Shown here: positions 26,896-36,111 of the stretch, piece after piece | Layout of the letters: each line of letters begins with the position of its first letter | How positions within the stretch are numbered: position 1 is the stretch's first letter | Origin: Pseudomonadota bacterium | GTDB lineage: Bacteria > Pseudomonadota > Gammaproteobacteria > Xanthomonadales > Xanthomonadaceae | DNA length: 64,000 nucleotides | Assembly: GCA_018240435.1 (NCBI GenBank) | Contig: JAFEFT010000010.1 | Span: forward strand, 50,955 to 114,954 | Reading direction: 5' to 3' | Translations under genes and position numbers: made by a program | Notes under the pieces: model-generated | Seen by the model: only the letters and a program-made list of their open reading frames with translations | Told to the model about the DNA's origin: nothing | Databases searched by the model: none

Positions 26896-27162
26896 ATGGA
26901 AAGCACCCAGGACGCGATCTTCGCGATCATCGCCAAGGAAGCGCACATCCCGCTGGAGAAAATCACCCTGCAATCCACGCTCAAGGATCTGGAGATCGAC
27001 TCGCTGGACATCGTGCAGATCATCTTCGAGCTGGAGGATCGCTTCGGCATCACCCTGCCCGACAAGGATCCGGCGATCGATACCGAGAGCGTCAGCGGGC
27101 TGGTCGCGGCAGTCGAGAAGCTGATGGCCGAGAAGAATGCCGCACCGCCGGCAGCAGGCTGA
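26896..27162 (+). CDS. Dedicated acyl carrier protein
   Basis: An 88-residue acidic four-helix protein with the phosphopantetheine attachment site EIDSLDIVQ (Ser36), where the usual LGADSLD of housekeeping AcpP is replaced by LEIDSLDIV. Helix II and III carry FELEDRFGITLPDKD. The divergent sequence and its place between an acyltransferase/transporter and a ketosynthase/desaturase mark it as a pathway-specific carrier rather than AcpP. The short alanine/proline tail (NAAPPAAG) is unusual. Confidence 0.92.
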   Translation: MESTQDAIFAIIAKEAHIPLEKITLQSTLKDLEIDSLDIVQIIFELEDRFGITLPDKDPAIDTESVSGLVAAVEKLMAEKNAAPPAAG

Positions 27163-27180
27163 ATCGCAAGGGAGCAGAGA

Positions 27181-28392
27181 ATGCGTCGCGTCGCCATCAC
27201 CGGCATGGGATCGATCAACGCGCTCGGTCACGACGCCGCCTCGTCGTGGGCGGCGATGCGTGAAGGCCGCGCCGGCATCGGCCCGATCGCCAACATCGCC
27301 ACCGATTTGCTGCAGGTGAAGATCGCCGCCGAGGTGCGCGGTTTCGACCCGGCCGCGCATTTCGAGCCCAAGCGGCTGACCTTCCTCGATCGCGTCAGCC
27401 AGTTCGCGCTGGTGGCCGCGCGCGAGGCGGTGGCGCAGTCGGGGCTGGATTTTCGCAGCGGCGGCCGCGGCGAACGCAGCGCCTGCATCATCGGCACCGG
27501 CATCGGCGGCGAGAACACCCACGACGAGACTGCCAAGCGCTTCTACGGCGACCGGAAAGCCAACGTGCACCCGCTCACCATCGTCCGCCTGATGGCCAAT
27601 GCCCCGGCCTGCCAGGTGACGATGGATCTGGGCATCACCGGGCCGTCGTTCGCGGTGGTCAGCGCCTGCGCTTCGGCCAATCATGCGATGGCGCAGGCGT
27701 TCGACATGGTGCGCAGCGGCCGCGTCGATTTCGCCGTGACCGGTGGCAGCGAGGCCTGCCTGACGGTGCCTTGCGTGAAGGCGTGGGAAGCGGTGCGCGT
27801 CACCGCCGACGACACCTGCCGTCCGTTCTGCAAGCAGCGTCGCGGCATGGTGCTGGGCGAGGGCGCCGGCATTTTCGTGCTGGAAGAATGGGAGCACGCC
27901 AAGGCGCGCGGCGCGAACATCCTCGCCGAGTTCGTCGGCGCGGGTTTGTCCGCCGATGCCGCCGACATCGTGCTGCCGTCGGCCGACGGTGCTGCCAAGG
28001 CGCTGCGCGGCGCGCTCGCCGATGCGCGCATGGACGCCAGCGAAATCGGTTACATCAATGCCCACGGCACCGGCACGCCGGCCAACGATCCCACCGAAAC
28101 CCGCGCCATCCGCACCGTGTTCGGCGCGCACGCCGATGCGCTGGCGGTGTCGTCGACCAAATCCATGCACGGCCATGCCCTCGGCGCGGCCGGCGCGATC
28201 GAGCTGATCGCCGCGATCGGCGCGTTGCGCGAGGGCGTGCTGCCGCCGACGCTGAACTTCATCGATGCCGACCCGGCCTGCGATCTCGACTATGTTCCCA
28301 ACGCCGCCCGCGAGAAGCCGCTGCGGGCTGCGTTGAGCAACTCGTTCGCCTTCGGCGGCCTCAACGCCGTGCTCGCCTTGCGGCGGGCCTGA
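27181..28392 (+). CDS. Beta-ketoacyl-[ACP] synthase (KAS II/FabF-like)
   Basis: Condenses an acyl chain with malonyl-ACP. The 403-residue enzyme has the full catalytic triad: Cys163 in VVSACASANHA, His295 in NAHGTGTP, and His332 in KSMHGHALGAAG, with the usual C-terminal SFAFGGLNAVL. The active-site sequence SACASANHA deviates from the common DTACAS(S/G) of FabF and resembles pathway-specific ketosynthases. AGGGAGCAGAG lies before the ATG. It follows the ACP gene by 18 bases and precedes the desaturase, so it may elongate the ACP-bound chain handled by this set. Confidence 0.92.
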   Translation: MRRVAITGMGSINALGHDAASSWAAMREGRAGIGPIANIATDLLQVKIAAEVRGFDPAAHFEPKRLTFLDRVSQFALVAAREAVAQSGLDFRSGGRGERSACIIGTGIGGENTHDETAKRFYGDRKANVHPLTIVRLMANAPACQVTMDLGITGPSFAVVSACASANHAMAQAFDMVRSGRVDFAVTGGSEACLTVPCVKAWEAVRVTADDTCRPFCKQRRGMVLGEGAGIFVLEEWEHAKARGANILAEFVGAGLSADAADIVLPSADGAAKALRGALADARMDASEIGYINAHGTGTPANDPTETRAIRTVFGAHADALAVSSTKSMHGHALGAAGAIELIAAIGALREGVLPPTLNFIDADPACDLDYVPNAAREKPLRAALSNSFAFGGLNAVLALRRA

Positions 28393-28457
28393 GACAGCGC
28401 CATCCCCTTGACGCCGACGGGCGTAACATCGCACGCCGCACGCATGACCCGACCGCC

Positions 28458-29360
28458 ATGAGCACGCCCACCCTGCCACCGATGCCGCCGCATAGTTTCT
28501 TCGCGCATTCACGCTGGGACATCATTCCGGCGCTGATGGTGATCGCTCATCTGATTTTCGTGGCGACCTTGTTCTTCGGTTTCCACGCCATCCCGTGGGC
28601 GCTGTGGATTCCGCTGGCGCTGGTGTATTCGATCAGCATCTCGTGGAGCATCAACGGCTCCAGCCACAACCTGATCCACAACCCGTTCTTCCGCTGGCCA
28701 TGGCTCAATCGCCTGTACAGCATCATCCTGTCGCTGACCGACGGTTTTTCGCAGGAGTTCTACCACCACGTCCATCTGCGCCATCACGTCGGCAACATGG
28801 ATCGGGTCAAGGACGGCACCACCATCGACCCGCTGTCGATCTATCGCCACGGCACGAATGGCGAACCCGAGAGCGTGTGGACGTACACCTTCTACAGCTA
28901 CTTCCGCGACGACATCGGCGAAGTCTATCGCCGCGTGAAGGAAAAATTCCCCGAGCGCGCGCGCTGGATCCGCATCGAAATCGCGCTCGTCGTCGGTGTC
29001 TATCTGGTGTGTGCGGTGTATGACTGGCGCGCGTTCCTGGCGCTGGTGCCGTTCTATTATTTCGGTCACTCGCTGTCGTCGCTCAATGGCTATTACGAGC
29101 ACTACAAGGGCGACCCGGACACGCCGATCGCGTGGGGCGTGAGCACCCACAACAGGCTCTACAACTGGTTGTGGCTCAACAACGGCTACCACGCCGAGCA
29201 CCACTACCGGCCGAAACTGCACTGGACGCTGATGCGGCCGTTCCAGCAAGCCATCGCCGCCGAGCAGCAGGCCCGCGGCGTGCACGTGATGAACCACTGC
29301 CACGCGCTGGGCTTTCTCGATCGCGCGCCGCCGGCGTACCTGCAGCGGCACGGCGGCTGA
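28458..29360 (+). CDS. Membrane fatty acid desaturase-family protein
   Basis: Di-iron desaturase or hydroxylase of the membrane type. The 300-residue protein has the three histidine boxes GSSHNLIHN (HxxxH), YHHVHLRHH (HxxHH region) and GYHAEHHYRP (HxxHH), with paired hydrophobic segments before and between them (about 24-65 and 175-210). The substrate may be an acyl-ACP or complex lipid; electron donors are not encoded nearby. It ends the compact run that begins at 23100. The spacing of about 65 bases from the ketosynthase is wider than elsewhere in the set, so a separate promoter cannot be excluded. Confidence 0.88.
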   Translation: MSTPTLPPMPPHSFFAHSRWDIIPALMVIAHLIFVATLFFGFHAIPWALWIPLALVYSISISWSINGSSHNLIHNPFFRWPWLNRLYSIILSLTDGFSQEFYHHVHLRHHVGNMDRVKDGTTIDPLSIYRHGTNGEPESVWTYTFYSYFRDDIGEVYRRVKEKFPERARWIRIEIALVVGVYLVCAVYDWRAFLALVPFYYFGHSLSSLNGYYEHYKGDPDTPIAWGVSTHNRLYNWLWLNNGYHAEHHYRPKLHWTLMRPFQQAIAAEQQARGVHVMNHCHALGFLDRAPPAYLQRHGG

Positions 29361-29465
29361 AAGCGTGCCGGATCGGCGCCGGATCGCGCATGATGGGCGG
29401 TGCGGCCAGGCCCGGACAGCACGTTTGGCGCCGCCTGCCTTTCCTTCCGACGACCACCGGCTCCC

Positions 29466-30116
29466 ATGCACGATTTCCAGCGCCAGTTCCTGCAAGCCGC
29501 ACTCGCCCGCGATGCCTTGCGCTTCGGCCAGTTCACGCTCAAATCCGGGCGCATCAGCCCCTATTTCTTCAATGCCGGCCGCTTCGACGGCGGCGCGGCG
29601 CTGGCGGCGCTCGGGCAGGCCTACGCACACACCCTGCTGGCATCGGGCATCGCGCCGGATGTGCTGTTCGGCCCGGCCTACAAGGGCATCCCACTGGCCA
29701 CCGCGACCGCCATCGCGCTGGCCGGCCTGGGCCACGACCTGCCGCTGGCCTTCAATCGCAAGGAAGCCAAGGATCACGGCGAGGGCGGCAGCCTGATCGG
29801 CGCGTCGCTCCACGGCCAGCGCGTGTTGATCGTCGACGACGTGATCACCGCCGGCACCGCCATCCGCGAAGCCATCGACATCATTCGTGCCGCCGGCGGC
29901 ACCCCCTGCGGCGTGCTGATCGCCCTCGACCGCCAGGAGCGTGCCGGCGACAGCGCGCTGTCGGCCACCGATGCGGTGCGAGCCGAGTACGGCATCCCGG
30001 TACTGGCGATCGCAGGGCTGGCCGAACTGCTGCAATTGGCGGCCGGACAGCCCGAACTGGCCGCGCACCACGAGGCACTTATGGCGTATCGTCGGCAATA
30101 CGGAACCGCGGCCTGA
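29466..30116 (+). CDS. pyrE: Orotate phosphoribosyltransferase
   Basis: Converts orotate and PRPP to orotidine 5'-phosphate in pyrimidine synthesis. The 216-residue enzyme has [14 protein letters not shown] near the N-terminus, the flexible catalytic loop [13 protein letters not shown] and the PRPP motif [13 protein letters not shown] (about 122-134). The ATG at 29466 (MHDFQRQF) gives the standard N-terminus. It is followed by a DUF4124 protein. Confidence 0.97.
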   Translation: MHDFQRQFLQAALARDALRFGQFTLKSGRISPYFFNAGRFDGGAALAALGQAYAHTLLASGIAPDVLFGPAYKGIPLATATAIALAGLGHDLPLAFNRKEAKDHGEGGSLIGASLHGQRVLIVDDVITAGTAIREAIDIIRAAGGTPCGVLIALDRQERAGDSALSATDAVRAEYGIPVLAIAGLAELLQLAAGQPELAAHHEALMAYRRQYGTAA

Positions 30117-30141
30117 CGCCGCCGATGCCCGGGAGTCGGCC

Positions 30142-30864
30142 ATGTCCACGCTCGTACGCACGCTCACCCTCGCCCTGGCGGCAACGATCGTCGTCGTCGC
30201 CCTCCCGCCTGCCCACGGCCAGGACCAACCCACGCCCGGCCAGAAGCTCTATCGCTGGGTCGGCCCCGACGGCAAGGTGCATTACGGCGACGACATCCCG
30301 GTCGATGTGCTCAATCAGGCGCACTCCGAGCTCAGCCGCAACAGCGGCCTGACCATCAAGCAAGTCGATCGCCAGCTCACCACCGACGAACGCGCCGCCG
30401 CCGAAGCCAAGGCCGCCGCCGACGCGCAGGCGGCGCTGGCATTGCAAAAAGCGCGCGAGAACGATCAGGTGCTGCTCAGCTCCTACCCCACCGAAAAGGA
30501 TCTGCAGCGCGCCTACGACGATCGCATTTCGATGCAGGTCGAAAACGTCAAAGGCATCCGCATGGGGCTGGACAACCAGCAACAGAGCCTGTCCTCGTTC
30601 CTGCACGCCGCATCGGTCAACGAACTGCAGGACAAGCCGGTCGACGCCGGCATGCTGGCGCAGATCGCCAAGCTGCACGAATCCATCCTCTCCCAGTTGC
30701 AGGCCCGGCTGCAGGCCGAGGCGCAGATCGCCAGCCTGAAACAGGAAAGCGCCACCACCATGGCCCATTACCGGCAATTGAAATCCGCGATGATGTCGGC
30801 CCATGCCGATGGCGGCGCGCCGATGCCGGCACCGCCGCCGCCGACGCCCTCGCCGGGAGGCTGA
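30142..30864 (+). CDS. DUF4124 periplasmic protein with coiled-coil tail
   Basis: The 240-residue product has a cleavable signal peptide (about residues 1-26, ending PPAHGQ) and a short N-terminal DUF4124 module recognised by LYRWVGPDGKVHYGDDIPVD. A long alanine/glutamine-rich helical segment (about 85-215) likely forms a coiled coil, and the tail is rich in proline. DUF4124 proteins are abundant in this group and their role is unknown. It lies just downstream of pyrE and convergent with the algC-like gene. Confidence 0.85.
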   Translation: MSTLVRTLTLALAATIVVVALPPAHGQDQPTPGQKLYRWVGPDGKVHYGDDIPVDVLNQAHSELSRNSGLTIKQVDRQLTTDERAAAEAKAAADAQAALALQKARENDQVLLSSYPTEKDLQRAYDDRISMQVENVKGIRMGLDNQQQSLSSFLHAASVNELQDKPVDAGMLAQIAKLHESILSQLQARLQAEAQIASLKQESATTMAHYRQLKSAMMSAHADGGAPMPAPPPPTPSPGG

Positions 30865-30918
30865 TTCGCCATCTCCGCCACCTTCGGGCTCGGCATCGCC
30901 GATCCCGCCGCACCGATT

Positions 30919-33246
30919 TCAGAACGGCAGCGCCAGGCCGCCCTGCACCGCCAGCAATTGCTCGCGGAATGCATTGTGGATGCGCGCCAGTGCCTCGGGG
31001 CTGTCGGCATCGAAGCGCAGCACCAGCACCGGCGTGGTGTTGGACGCACGCACCAGCCCCCAGCCATCGGGCCAGTCGGCACGCACGCCATCGATGGTGG
31101 ACACCCGCGCGCCGTCGAATTTGGCCTGCTCGCGGAATTTCTCGACGAAACCATGCGCGTCGCCGCCTTCCATCGGCACCTTGAGTTCCGGCGTCGAAAA
31201 TCCCTTCGGCAGCTCGGCAAAAATCTCGTCGGCAGTTTCCGGGCGCGCGGCGAGGATTTCCAGCAGGCGGGCGGCAGCATAGATGCCGTCGTCGAAACCG
31301 TACCAGCGCTCCTTGAAGAAAAAGTGACCGCTCATCTCGCCGGCCAGCTCGGCGCCGGTTTCCTTCATCTTGGCCTTGATCAGCGAATGCCCGGTCTTCC
31401 ACATCAGCGGGCTGCCGCCGTGGCCGAGGATGTGCCCGGCCAGGTGGCCGGTGCATTTGACGTCGTAGACGATGCAGGCGCCGGGGTTGCGGCTGAGTAC
31501 GTCTTCGGCGAACAGCATCAGCAGGCGATCGGGGAAGATGATCTCGCCGGCGCGGGTGACCACGCCGAGGCGATCGCCGTCGCCGTCGAACGCCAGGCCG
31601 ATGTCGGCCTCCAGCCGCTGCACCATCTGGATCGCATCCGCCAGATTCTTCGGCTCGCTCGGATCGGGATGGTGATTGGGGAAGCTGCCGTCGACCTCGC
31701 AGAAGATCGGTGCGACCTCGGCGCCGATCGCCTCCAGCACCTCCGGCGCGATCAACCCGGCCACGCCGTTGCCGGCATCGACCACGACCTTGAGCTTGCG
31801 TTCGAGCTGGATGTCCTCGGCGATGCGCTGCACGTAATCGGCGTTGATCGTGCGTTGCTGCAAGCCGCCCTGGGTGGTGGACTTGTACAGGCGATCCTCG
31901 GCGATGCGCGCATAAAGGTCGGTGATGGCATCCCCGGCGAGGGTGTCGCCGCCGAGCACGATCTTGAAGCCGTTGTAATCGGGCGGGTTGTGGCTGCCGG
32001 TGACCGCCACGCACGAGCCGGTGCGCAGATTGAAAGCACCGAAATAGCACACCGGCGTCGCCGCCTGGCCAATGTCGATGACCTCGCGGCCGGCCAGGCG
32101 CAAGCCGTCGATCAGGGCGTTGACCATCTCCGGCCCGGAAGTGCGGCCATCGCGGCCGACCACGATGTCGCGCAAGCCCTGCTCTTGCATGACGGTGCCG
32201 ATCGCCATGCCGATCAGACGGGCGACGCTGGCATCGAGGTTCTTGCCGACTTCGCCGCGGATGTCGTAAGCGCGGAAAATCTCGCGCGAGATCGCCACCG
32301 CCGCCGGCTTGGGCGCGGTCTTGACTTCCACCTTCGGCGCCGCGGTCGTCGCGGCTGCTGCCGCTTCGGCCGCAGCCTGCTCGGCCACGGTGAGCTCGGC
32401 GCCGGGCTCGCCGCCGGCGCCGGCTTCGGCCAGCCGCGCGCCGAATTTCAGCAAGGCGAAGCCGCCGGCCAGCAGCAGTGCCGCCAGCACGTAGTCGACG
32501 ATCGGATCGGCCCCGAACAGGCTCGCCGCCGGCTGCGGGCTGGAGGTGCGGATCACGAACCCGCTGTCGCCCACGTCCAGTTGCCGGTTGTCGCCCAGCG
32601 AGACCACCGCTCGATCACCGGCCACGGCCACGTCGTATCCATGGAAGCTCAAGGCCACAAAACCGCTGCCGGGGTTGGCGGCGGTGACCGGCGTGCGCGC
32701 GTCGTCGATCGGCAGGTCGACCAGTGCCAAGACCTTGGTTTCGCCGCCTTGCTTGACAGCGCCGGCCACCACCAGCCGCGGCTGGCCGTCCACCCGCGCC
32801 ACCCCGACCCGGCTCACGCCATGGCGCTGGGTGGAATTGAGCACCGCCAGGCGGCCGAAACCGAAACGCTTGGGGTCGGCATAGGCATCCTTGAGATCCG
32901 TGGTCAGGAACTTGACCGTCTTGCCGTCGCTCCACTGCCTCTCGAACGCGCGGGTCGCCGCCGGCACGTCGCCGGTGGACACGGCCGCCACCACCGCCGG
33001 CGCCGATGCCGCCTGATCGAAGTGGGCGACGATTTCGGTCAGCAGGTTTTGCTCGATCTTCTGCAGGCGCGCGCCTTCGCTGGCGACCGTCGCCTGGGCA
33101 CGCCCGGCCACGCCCTGATGCCAGCCATCCCAGCCGACGAGGATCGCCAGCAGCACCAGCACCGCCGCGATCGGCAGGCGCAGGCGCCCGAGCGCGGCCT
33201 TGATGGCGGCGTCGGTCTTCGGCTTGTCGTGTTCGTCCTTGCCCAT
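30919..33246 (-). CDS. algC: Phosphomannomutase/phosphoglucomutase with membrane-anchored N-terminal extension
   Basis: Interconverts hexose 1- and 6-phosphates, feeding exopolysaccharide and lipopolysaccharide sugar nucleotides. The C-terminal 450 residues form the alpha-phosphohexomutase: FRAYDIRG, the phosphoserine loop VTGSHNPPDYNGFK, the metal-binding DGDGDRLG and the sugar-binding GEMSGHFFF. The N-terminal 320 residues are extra: a membrane helix (about 24-40), a probable periplasmic segment of about 200 residues, a second helix (about 250-268) and an alanine-rich linker. This topology would leave the mutase in the cytoplasm. Start at 33246, spaced six bases from GGGGGG; 33252 is the alternative. 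Upstream lies dut-coaBC on the same strand. Confidence 0.92.
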   Translation of the reverse strand: MGKDEHDKPKTDAAIKAALGRLRLPIAAVLVLLAILVGWDGWHQGVAGRAQATVASEGARLQKIEQNLLTEIVAHFDQAASAPAVVAAVSTGDVPAATRAFERQWSDGKTVKFLTTDLKDAYADPKRFGFGRLAVLNSTQRHGVSRVGVARVDGQPRLVVAGAVKQGGETKVLALVDLPIDDARTPVTAANPGSGFVALSFHGYDVAVAGDRAVVSLGDNRQLDVGDSGFVIRTSSPQPAASLFGADPIVDYVLAALLLAGGFALLKFGARLAEAGAGGEPGAELTVAEQAAAEAAAAATTAAPKVEVKTAPKPAAVAISREIFRAYDIRGEVGKNLDASVARLIGMAIGTVMQEQGLRDIVVGRDGRTSGPEMVNALIDGLRLAGREVIDIGQAATPVCYFGAFNLRTGSCVAVTGSHNPPDYNGFKIVLGGDTLAGDAITDLYARIAEDRLYKSTTQGGLQQRTINADYVQRIAEDIQLERKLKVVVDAGNGVAGLIAPEVLEAIGAEVAPIFCEVDGSFPNHHPDPSEPKNLADAIQMVQRLEADIGLAFDGDGDRLGVVTRAGEIIFPDRLLMLFAEDVLSRNPGACIVYDVKCTGHLAGHILGHGGSPLMWKTGHSLIKAKMKETGAELAGEMSGHFFFKERWYGFDDGIYAAARLLEILAARPETADEIFAELPKGFSTPELKVPMEGGDAHGFVEKFREQAKFDGARVSTIDGVRADWPDGWGLVRASNTTPVLVLRFDADSPEALARIHNAFREQLLAVQGGLALPF

Positions 33247-33321
33247 CTGCATCCCCCCGGTTGCGATGGCCCTGCCGGAATTTGCCGGCGCCCGTGCGCC
33301 CGCGACCGTGCCGCCTCCGCT

Positions 33322-33780
33322 TCAACGCACGCCAGTATGGCCGAAACCGCCGCTACCGCGGGCGCTGTCGGCAAATTCGTCCACCACCTGCAGCGCCACC
33401 CGCGCCACCGGCAGGAACACCAGTTGCGCGATGCGATCGCCCGGGGCGATGGTAAAGGCTGCGCTGCCGCGATTCCATCCGCTCACCAGCAGCGGTCCCT
33501 GATAATCGGCATCGATCAGGCCGACGAGGTTGCCGAGCACGAAGCCGTGCTTGTGGCCCAGACCCGAGCGCGGCAGGATCACCGCGCACAGTTGCGGGTC
33601 GCCGATGTGGATGGCGATGCCGGTCGGAATCAACTCGGCCTGCCCCGGTGCCAGCGTCAACGGGGCGTCGATCATCGCCCGCAGATCCATCCCGGCCGAC
33701 GCCACCGTCGCGTAATCGGGCAGCGGGAAATCCCGACCGAGACGCGGATCGAGAATGCGCATCTGCACATCGCGGATCAT
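33322..33780 (-). CDS. dut: Deoxyuridine 5'-triphosphate nucleotidohydrolase (dUTPase)
   Basis: Hydrolyses dUTP to dUMP and pyrophosphate, keeping uracil out of DNA. The 152-residue trimeric-type enzyme shows all five motifs: [38 protein letters not shown] and the C-terminal GSGGFGHTG. Its ATG overlaps the coaBC stop codon (ATGA), the common coaBC-dut coupling. The end of the gene is close to the start of the downstream phosphohexomutase. Confidence 0.97.
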   Translation of the reverse strand: MIRDVQMRILDPRLGRDFPLPDYATVASAGMDLRAMIDAPLTLAPGQAELIPTGIAIHIGDPQLCAVILPRSGLGHKHGFVLGNLVGLIDADYQGPLLVSGWNRGSAAFTIAPGDRIAQLVFLPVARVALQVVDEFADSARGSGGFGHTGVR

Positions 33781-35024
33781 GCCGGTGCGTCCGCGAGCCC
33801 CAGCCGATCGCACAGCAGTCGCAACAGATCGTGGGCGAGCTGCGACTTGGGCGCCGGGCCGAGTTCGGCACTGGCGTGGCCGCCGTCCGATGTACGCCAA
33901 TACACCGTCAGCGCATTGTCGTCGCGATCGAAACCGCAGCCACCGCCGACATGGTTGGCGGCGATGGCATCGACCCGCTTGCGCTGCAACTTGTCGAGCG
34001 CCGACGTCGCCAGCGCCGTCGTCTCGGCGGCGAACCCGATCACCCGCGCCGGCCGCTGCGGATGCGCGGCGACTTCGGCGAGGATGTCGGGCGTGCGCAC
34101 CAGTTCCAGCGACAGCCCCGAATCGCGGCTGTCGGTCGGCTTCTTGATCTTGTGTTCGGCGCGCTGGGCCGGCATGAAATCGGCGACCGCGGCCGCGCCG
34201 ATGTACAGATCCTGCGGCAACGCCGCCAGCACAGCGGCATGCATGTCGCGCGCGCTGCGCACGTCGATGCGTCGTACTCCCGGTGGAGTGGCCAGTGAAA
34301 CCGGGCCGGCGACGAGGGTGACCGCGGCACCCAGCTCGGCGGCGGCGGCGGCGATCGCGAAGCCCATCTTGCCCGAACTGCGATTGCCCAGATAACGCAC
34401 GGGATCGAGATCCTCGAAGGTCGGGCCGGCGCTGACCAGCACGCGCTGACCCTTCAGCACGCCATCGCCTGCGGGTGTGTTTGCTGCAACCAAGGCGGCA
34501 ACGATGGCCGCAGGCTCGGCCATCCGCCCCGGCCCGAATTCGCCGCAGGCCTGCGCGCCGGCGTCCGGGCCGACCACCCGCGCGCCGCGCGCGACCAGCG
34601 TCGCCACGTTCGCCTGCGTTGCCGGATGCAGCCACATGCGGTGGTTCATCGCCGGCGCCAGCGTCAGCGGTGCCGTCGTGGCCAAGCACAGCGTCGCCAG
34701 CAGGTCATCGGCGTGGCCGTGCGCCAGCCGCGCGATGACATCGGCACTGGCCGGCGCGATCAGCACGGCCGTCGCCCAGCGCGCCAATTCGATATGCCCC
34801 ATCGCCGCCTCGGCCGCCGCATCCCACAGCGAATCGCGCACCGGCCGCCCCGACAACGCCTGAAACGTCGCCGCGCCGACGAAATGCCCGGCCGCCGCCG
34901 TCATCACCACCTGCACCTGCGCCCCGGCCTCGCGCAACCGGCGCACCAGCTCGGCCGCCTTGTACGCCGCGATGCCACCGCACACGCCCAGCAAGATGCG
35001 CTCGCCCGCCAGAGTCTCGCCCAC
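33777..35024 (-). CDS. coaBC: Bifunctional phosphopantothenoylcysteine decarboxylase/synthetase
   Basis: Makes 4'-phosphopantetheine from 4'-phosphopantothenate, cysteine and CTP for coenzyme A. The 415-residue protein has the N-terminal flavin-dependent CoaC domain (about 1-185) with [11 protein letters not shown], the active-site PAMNHRMW and a catalytic Cys loop ([10 protein letters not shown]), then the CoaB domain (about 190-400) with [27 protein letters not shown] and AAVADFMPA. It lies divergent to radC across a repeat-rich gap. Confidence 0.96.
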   Translation of the reverse strand: MGETLAGERILLGVCGGIAAYKAAELVRRLREAGAQVQVVMTAAAGHFVGAATFQALSGRPVRDSLWDAAAEAAMGHIELARWATAVLIAPASADVIARLAHGHADDLLATLCLATTAPLTLAPAMNHRMWLHPATQANVATLVARGARVVGPDAGAQACGEFGPGRMAEPAAIVAALVAANTPAGDGVLKGQRVLVSAGPTFEDLDPVRYLGNRSSGKMGFAIAAAAAELGAAVTLVAGPVSLATPPGVRRIDVRSARDMHAAVLAALPQDLYIGAAAVADFMPAQRAEHKIKKPTDSRDSGLSLELVRTPDILAEVAAHPQRPARVIGFAAETTALATSALDKLQRKRVDAIAANHVGGGCGFDRDDNALTVYWRTSDGGHASAELGPAPKSQLAHDLLRLLCDRLGLADAPA

Positions 35025-35068
35025 GTCGGAAACGTCCTACACGATAACCAGTGCCTAGCTTACCCGCG

Positions 35069-35290
35069 TTTCAGAGGACAGAGGACAGAAGACAGAGGAC
35101 AGAGGGTGGACAGTAGGCGGACGTGAGTTGTGAGTTGTGAGTTGGGATTTGTGAGTTGCGAGTTGGGAATTGTGAGTTGCGAGTCCCGAGTTGCGAGTTG
35201 TGAGTTGCGAGTCCCGAGTCCCGCAACTGACTACTGTCCACTGCCGACCCTTCTGTCTTCTGTCCTCTGTCATCTGTCCTCTGTCCTCCG
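35069..35290. repeat. Inverted GACAGAGGACAGA copies flanking a GAGTTG-rich tandem array
   Basis: Left arm 35069-35113 (repeating GGACAGAG, ending GGTGGACAGT) and right arm 35233-35290 (the reverse complement, CTGTCCTCTGTC units) enclose about 105 bases of degenerate GAGTTGCGAGTTGT heptamer-like repeats (35122-35228). The whole could fold into a long stem with a repeat loop, and resembles a small non-autonomous element. A matching arm lies upstream of uppP. It fills the gap between the divergent coaBC and radC genes. Confidence 0.8.
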
Positions 35291-35294
35291 AAAA

Positions 35295-35969
35295 ATGAAA
35301 ATCAGCGACTGGCCCCTCGATGAACGTCCGCGCGAACGGCTGCTGGCGCATGGCCCGCAGGCTCTGTCCGATGCCGAGTTGCTGGCGATCTTTCTCGGCT
35401 CGGGTTCGCGCGGCATCGACGCCGTCGGCGCGGCGCGGCAGTTGCTGACCCGCCAGGGATCGCTGCGCGAACTGCTGGAAAAATCCACGACCGAACTGCT
35501 CGCCGTGCGCGGGCTGGGGCCGGCGCGGGTGTGTGCGCTCAAGGCGGCGCTCGAACTGGGCAGCCGCCACCTCGCAGCGAACCTGGCGCGCGGCGAGGCG
35601 CTGACCGACCCGGCCCGCGCCGGCGAATACTTCGCCCGCCGCCTGCGCGGCCTGCCGCACGAAGTCTTCGCCGGCCTGTTCCTCGACAACCGGCATCGCG
35701 CGATCGCCTTCGAGGAACTGTTCCGCGGCACCATCGACGGCGCCGAGGTGTATCCGCGCGAGGTGCTCAAACGCTGCCTGGCGCACAACGCGGCGGCCTT
35801 GATCGTCGGCCACAACCACCCCTCCGGCAGCAGCGAGCCATCGGCCGCCGATCGCGCCGTCACCTTGCGCCTGCGCGATGCGCTGGCGATGGTCGAGATT
35901 CGCCTGCTCGATCACTTCGTGATCGGCGACGGCGCGCCGTGCTCGCTGGCCGCCCGTGGCTGGATCTGA
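35295..35969 (+). CDS. radC: RadC-family JAB/MPN metalloprotein
   Basis: The 224-residue protein has an N-terminal helix-hairpin-helix-like region (GPQALSDAELLAIFLGSG..., ending ELLAVRGLGPARVCALKAALELG) and a C-terminal JAB1/MPN domain with the zinc motif HNHPSGSSEPSAAD preceded by the catalytic-region Glu. Despite its name the DNA repair role is unproven. The ATG at 35295 sits five bases after the repeat arm. Upstream open frame is only translated repeat. Confidence 0.95.
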   Translation: MKISDWPLDERPRERLLAHGPQALSDAELLAIFLGSGSRGIDAVGAARQLLTRQGSLRELLEKSTTELLAVRGLGPARVCALKAALELGSRHLAANLARGEALTDPARAGEYFARRLRGLPHEVFAGLFLDNRHRAIAFEELFRGTIDGAEVYPREVLKRCLAHNAAALIVGHNHPSGSSEPSAADRAVTLRLRDALAMVEIRLLDHFVIGDGAPCSLAARGWI

Positions 35970-36111
35970 TCTGCCGCGAGTGTTTCAGCGACACGACTCT
36001 GCGCCGCGGGCCGGCGCCGGCCCCGCGCGCCGACGTTGCCGAATCCACCGTCGCCGCGCATATACTGCCGCCGCGGCACTGCGCCGCCTGCCGGAATGGC
36101 GCTCGTCGGCC

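Noticed and set aside
27181..28392. Polyketide or aryl-polyene cluster
   Set aside because: Only one ketosynthase, one ACP and no ketoreductase, dehydratase or chain-length factor are present, so it does not fit known aryl-polyene sets.
26317..28512. Minus-strand frame of about 730 codons opposite the ACP and ketosynthase
   Set aside because: Antisense shadow of genes with intact catalytic motifs.
30958..34395. Plus-strand open frame of about 1145 codons across algC, dut and coaBC
   Set aside because: It is antisense to three confidently identified genes; arginine/alanine-rich composition is typical of a shadow frame.
35130..35294. N-terminal extension of RadC from the upstream open frame
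   Set aside because: The extra residues are a translation of the GAGTTG and GACAGAGG repeats; the ATG at 35295 gives the normal family start.
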